Part shown: positions 4,901 to 6,224 of the stretch, one piece after another
Layout: every line of letters begins with the position of its first letter
How positions within the stretch are numbered: position 1 is the first letter of the stretch
Assembly: GCA_005239845.1 (NCBI GenBank)
Contig: SBBD01000049.1
Coordinates: forward strand, 1-6,224
DNA from: an archaeon
GTDB taxonomy: Archaea; Micrarchaeota; Micrarchaeia; Norongarragalinales; SBBD01
Direction of reading: 5' to 3'
Length of the DNA: 6,224 nt
Translations under genes and position numbers: made by a program
The notes under the pieces: model-generated
The model's database searches: none
What the model was told of the DNA's origin: nothing
Seen by the model: only the letters and a program-made list of their open reading frames with translations

Positions 4901-6224
4901 TGCTCTTGATATAGACAACAACGGCCTGAACGAGTATCTGGAGGTAAACGTCGGGGTCGACGTTAGGACGGCCGGCGACTATCTGTTCATGGGCACGATC
5001 ACGCCGAGCTACTATGGGGCTGTGCTGGCATCGGATTCGGGAATTGCTGCGGAAAGCGCGACTTCTTCCTCATCCTCCGCGACCGCGACAACTTCCACGT
5101 CCAGTGTCGCCGCAATATACACTCCGGTCATTGCGATGAAGGAGGCTTCTTTGGGTACGGGGGCGCAAACGGTGACGCTGAGGTTCCCGGGCGGCCTGAT
5201 ATACCAGTCCAGCCAGAATGGGCCGTACATGATTTCGCTAACAATCGTGAAAGATTTCAAGACATGGACGACACTTGATGATAATTATTACGAGACATCC
5301 ACAGCTTACAAGTACACGAACTTTGAACAACCCGTGGCCGTACTCTCGCCGCCACATTCCGATTCTGGCTCGGACACGGACAATGACGGTTACTACGACA
5401 AATTGGTTTTGGATGCTCATCTGGATGTCAGTAATCCCGGCAACTTGAAGATTGCGAGCTTCCTGATGGACGAAAAGGGGGACATTGTGGACAGGAAAAT
5501 CAAGGATCTGACTCTGGCCGCCGGCAATCAGGTTGTCTCGATAGAGTTTGACGGCTGGAAGGTTTACAGCAGCCACGTCCAGGGAAGCATGACTGCCGGC
5601 ATACTGCTGCTCGACCCGAATGTTACTGAGGAAGTATGGTATACGATGGGCGAGATAAAAGTCCCGCTCAGCGGATGGGTTGACGTCGACATGCATACCA
5701 CAGGAACCTACAGCTATGACCAGTTCGAGTCGATGGCTCCGGAATACAGCGCAATCCTGCGCAGGCTGCCTATCGCACTGCTGAGTGCCGGCCAAGCTAC
5801 GAACATCGACCTGGAAAATCACAACCTTCCGACACTTGGCGGAGTCAGGATCGCCGCAAGCGAGAACGGCGTGACACCAACGATAACCGTGACGGAGGGC
5901 ACGGAACTTCCGCCTCTCGTTTCCGAACTCGGAGGAGAGGTGATATCTTATATCACTATTGAAATCGAAAACGCGGAAGGCATGTCTTTCGTCTTGAGAA
6001 TCCCGCGAGAAAGGTTAGAAAACCTCGGCATAAACTCGGACAACATCGTGGTCTACAGGTTCGAGGACAACTGGTCGCCGGTCGATGTTGTCAAGACGGG
6101 CGAGGACGACGAGTACTATTATTACGAGGTCACGACCCCTGGATTCTCACTCTTCGGGGTAACGTCCGGATCAACTCTCCCGACACTGCCGACACAGCCG
6201 ATTTCCCAGCTGCCACCCATATAC
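1806..6224 (+). CDS. Giant secreted repeat protein: signal peptide, PPC-like domain, eight Ca-loop modules, PGF-pre-PGF; 3' partial
   Basis: The frame is open from ATG 1806 to the right edge, giving 1473 residues without a stop. A second ATG follows directly at 1809 and would also fit. Residues 1-37 form a signal peptide; about 59-155 resemble a PPC (bacterial pre-peptidase C-terminal) domain. Residues 160-1307 hold eight diverged copies of one module, and about 1332-1455 form a PGF-pre-PGF domain ending G-F-S-L-F-G-V. A Pro/Thr linker then runs off the window, so a membrane anchor is expected just beyond. The protein has no cysteine and many N-x-S/T sequons, as expected of an archaeal glycosylated surface protein. 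No catalytic motif was seen. It starts 81 bp after gene A, in the same frame, with its own TATA box. Its role is probably structural or adhesive, with calcium binding to the module loops likely; both are inference. Confidence 0.95.
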   Translation, partial: MMHSKTNGPSKTRILATTIVLALLISSLPFSINITSAEAIHSDLGSSIDAGSSVETASYISTQDASTGYLDESDNEDVYGIYVRADETIIASIIAPAGADYELRLLDSTSTELTSSALDNDGTENISYLPAYAGYYYLKVVRISGSGDYSLTASIINYNLASVTSVTDSVSDADGDGDYDNLLVNVNLNVVVASTYTFYAYIYDNEKTYMTYVASERQLSAGPQTVTLNIKGSTIYNLKKDGPYSIDISFYDENLNHAGAVTHRTSAYSYASFDNSGITRSTTAGGGSNAIDNKVTVDGTATGTIGVSFSPPHSDNGLDKDGDGYYDSLVVNVNLNVTTAGNYNISATLYGSDGYTYINYKTMEVSLATGVQTVAINFDGEAINKSKINGPYITSIDAYDSNWYGPTSSTYTTSPETNYTYDSFAPSGASLAPPFSDRGLDNDGDGVYDYLVVDLKINVSKAGKYYIGGSLYGGSTTYASGGYTYTGYGTYIGWAWQEVYLSSGEQTIPLYFDGSAIKRSAVNGPYSASVYIYNESYSSYDWGDHTTATYTYSQFGKVASGFSTGHSDSGADTDGDGLYDYLDVTVNLNIATAGNYSVSGSLSGGASDYATTTYGAATTKTTSSGYTYVDYAWKDAELSKGSQSVTLRFDGSKIRKSKVDGPYTVSLSLMKDYEWVDSTSYTTTLYTYTQFQMAAVSFAQAHSDKGSDTNGDGLYDYLLVDVVLNVTKAGTYSLSGSLMSGSGSASLSGGSVASGSTTATATSTTSTSLYAAETTESTSSGSSSGPTPTETTGEPLPAKTDYSYRSYTYYVDSAWSEAELATGTQTVQLKFDGRRIRQAGANGPYTVDLYVYGPHVKEYNTYSYDWGTSDYSTYTTSSYTYDQFQTPAASFSPPHSDNGLDNDGDGKYDYLVVEAKVNVTTAGRYNLNASLMGGSSVRTLSATNSSDATYSPNVYIDYVWTEADLAAGVQTVELRFDGIKIKRSGVDGPYQVSLSLNDSDWEWLDYDIYNTSAYSNSSFQSPPISITSATDNALDIDNNGLNEYLEVNVGVDVRTAGDYLFMGTITPSYYGAVLASDSGIAAESATSSSSSATATTSTSSVAAIYTPVIAMKEASLGTGAQTVTLRFPGGLIYQSSQNGPYMISLTIVKDFKTWTTLDDNYYETSTAYKYTNFEQPVAVLSPPHSDSGSDTDNDGYYDKLVLDAHLDVSNPGNLKIASFLMDEKGDIVDRKIKDLTLAAGNQVVSIEFDGWKVYSSHVQGSMTAGILLLDPNVTEEVWYTMGEIKVPLSGWVDVDMHTTGTYSYDQFESMAPEYSAILRRLPIALLSAGQATNIDLENHNLPTLGGVRIAASENGVTPTITVTEGTELPPLVSELGGEVISYITIEIENAEGMSFVLRIPRERLENLGINSDNIVVYRFEDNWSPVDVVKTGEDDEYYYYEVTTPGFSLFGVTSGSTLPTLPTQPISQLPPIY
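1980..2270 (+). other. PPC-like beta-sandwich domain near the N-terminus of gene B
   Basis: Residues 59-155 match the PPC pattern: G-Y-L-D-E-S-D-N-E-D-V-Y, then I-Y-V near the first strands, A-P-A-G-A-D-Y-E-L-R-L-L-D, and A-G-Y-Y-Y-L-K-V followed by G-S-G-D-Y-S-L-T. PPC domains are usually found at the C-terminus of secreted peptidases, often binding carbohydrate or helping export. Here it stands just after the signal peptide and no peptidase is seen in the window, so a binding role is more likely than help for a protease. Confidence 0.75.
4023..4199 (+). other. Ser/Thr/Gly-rich insertion inside unit 5 of gene B
   Basis: About 59 residues dominated by Ser, Thr, Gly and Ala, ending with a Pro/Glu/Thr stretch (P-T-P-T-E-T-T-G-E-P). 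It lies between the T-K-A-G-T-Y strand and the L-A-T-G-T-Q-T-V strand, so it is a loop inside the module and not a linker between modules. Such composition suggests a disordered, possibly O-glycosylated protrusion. Confidence 0.75.
5028..5108 (+). other. Ser/Thr/Ala-rich insertion inside unit 7 of gene B
   Basis: About 27 residues, including a run of five Ser and several Thr/Ala pairs, at the same place in the module plan as the larger insertion of unit 5. It is likely a flexible, exposed loop. The two insertions do not align residue by residue, so they may have grown independently. Confidence 0.7.
5799..6170 (+). other. PGF-pre-PGF-type domain of gene B
   Basis: Residues about 1332-1455 show E-L-P-P-L-V in the first half, I-S-Y-I-T-I-E-I in place of the usual Y-x-Y-F-E-I, F-V-L-R-I-P-R-E-R-L, then V-V-Y-R-F-E-D-N-W with S-P-V-D-V-V, and closing T-T-P-G-F-S-L-F-G-V. 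This matches the domain of gene A in order and spacing, though the sequences are well diverged. It marks the approach to the membrane-proximal C-terminus. Confidence 0.82.
6171..6224 (+). other. Pro/Thr linker of gene B, cut by the window edge
   Basis: Eighteen residues with repeated L-P-T and Q-P-I turns follow the PGF-pre-PGF domain. This is the usual place for a wall-spanning linker before a PGF-CTERM signal or a transmembrane helix, but neither is inside the window. Confidence 0.7.

Larger units (their letters stand above)
2283..5726 (+). repeat. Array of eight diverged calcium-loop-like beta modules
   Basis: Unit positions are 2283-2624, 2724-3077, 3090-3470, 3483-3878, 3891-4457, 4467-4862, 4875-5324 and 5334-5726. 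Each unit follows one plan: often H-S-D-x-G; the acidic loop D-x-D-G-D-G-x-x-D; a strand like Y-L-V-V-x-V-x-L-N-V; T-A-G-x-Y; a variable loop; L-x-x-G-x-Q-T-V-x-L-x-F-D-G; I-x-x-S-x-V-N-G-P-Y followed by alternating hydrophobic residues; and a closing Y-T-Y-x-Q-F. Spacing between acidic loops is 147, 122, 131, 136, 193, 134 and 155 residues. Only unit 1 is followed by a long linker (about 33 residues). The acidic loop resembles calcium sites of dockerin or thrombospondin-3 type. Unit 7 (D-I-D-N-N-G-L-N-E) is the weakest copy of the loop. I recall similar modules in other prokaryotic surface proteins but cannot name the family. Confidence 0.92.

Noticed and set aside
2283..5726. Tandem repeat of the CRISPR or mobile-element type.
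   Set aside because: The repetition is at protein-domain level with 122-193-residue spacing and strong divergence in DNA. There are no short identical direct repeats with unique spacers and no terminal inverted repeats.
5238..5822. Open reading frame of 194 codons on the minus strand.
   Set aside because: It lies wholly opposite unit 8 and the linker of gene B, whose frame shows clear conserved motifs. The minus-strand translation shows no recognisable domain.

Overview
The window looks like archaeal DNA carrying two tandem, co-directed genes for large modular cell-surface proteins. Both are cut by the window edges. The archaeal assignment rests on three things: each protein has a PGF-pre-PGF-type domain, a family typical of archaeal surface proteins; there is an AT-rich TATA-box-like element about 25 nt upstream of the second start codon; and that start lacks a convincing Shine-Dalgarno site, as expected of a leaderless transcript. 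I cannot name a lineage from this sequence alone.

Region 3-1724 (+) is the 3' part of gene A. In order it encodes what looks like the tail of a DUF2341 domain, five 16-residue Trp-rich repeats, a Ser/Pro/Gln linker, an Ig-like beta-sandwich, a PGF-pre-PGF domain, a further beta-rich domain with a C-x4-C pair, one transmembrane helix, and a very basic tail of about 60 residues predicted to be cytoplasmic. Region 1725-1805 is a short intergenic gap with a weak palindrome plus T-runs (possible terminator) and then the TATA-like element.

Region 1806-6224 (+) is gene B, open from its ATG to the end of the window: at least 1473 codons with no stop and no cysteine. It encodes a signal peptide, a PPC-like beta domain, eight diverged copies of a roughly 115-190-residue module, and a second PGF-pre-PGF domain, then enters a Pro/Thr linker at the edge. 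Each module starts with a calcium-loop-like D-x-D-G-D-G-x-x-D motif and ends with an aromatic Y-x-Y-x-x-F motif. The inner copies carry enlarged, Ser/Thr-rich loops at one equivalent position.

Both products are probably exported and membrane- or envelope-attached: A by its own transmembrane helix, B probably by an anchor beyond the window. They share the membrane-proximal PGF-pre-PGF domain but have different outer modules, so they may belong to one surface layer, adhesion or envelope-decoration locus. No enzyme active site, RNA gene, mobile element or CRISPR array was seen. The role in adhesion or structure is inference.
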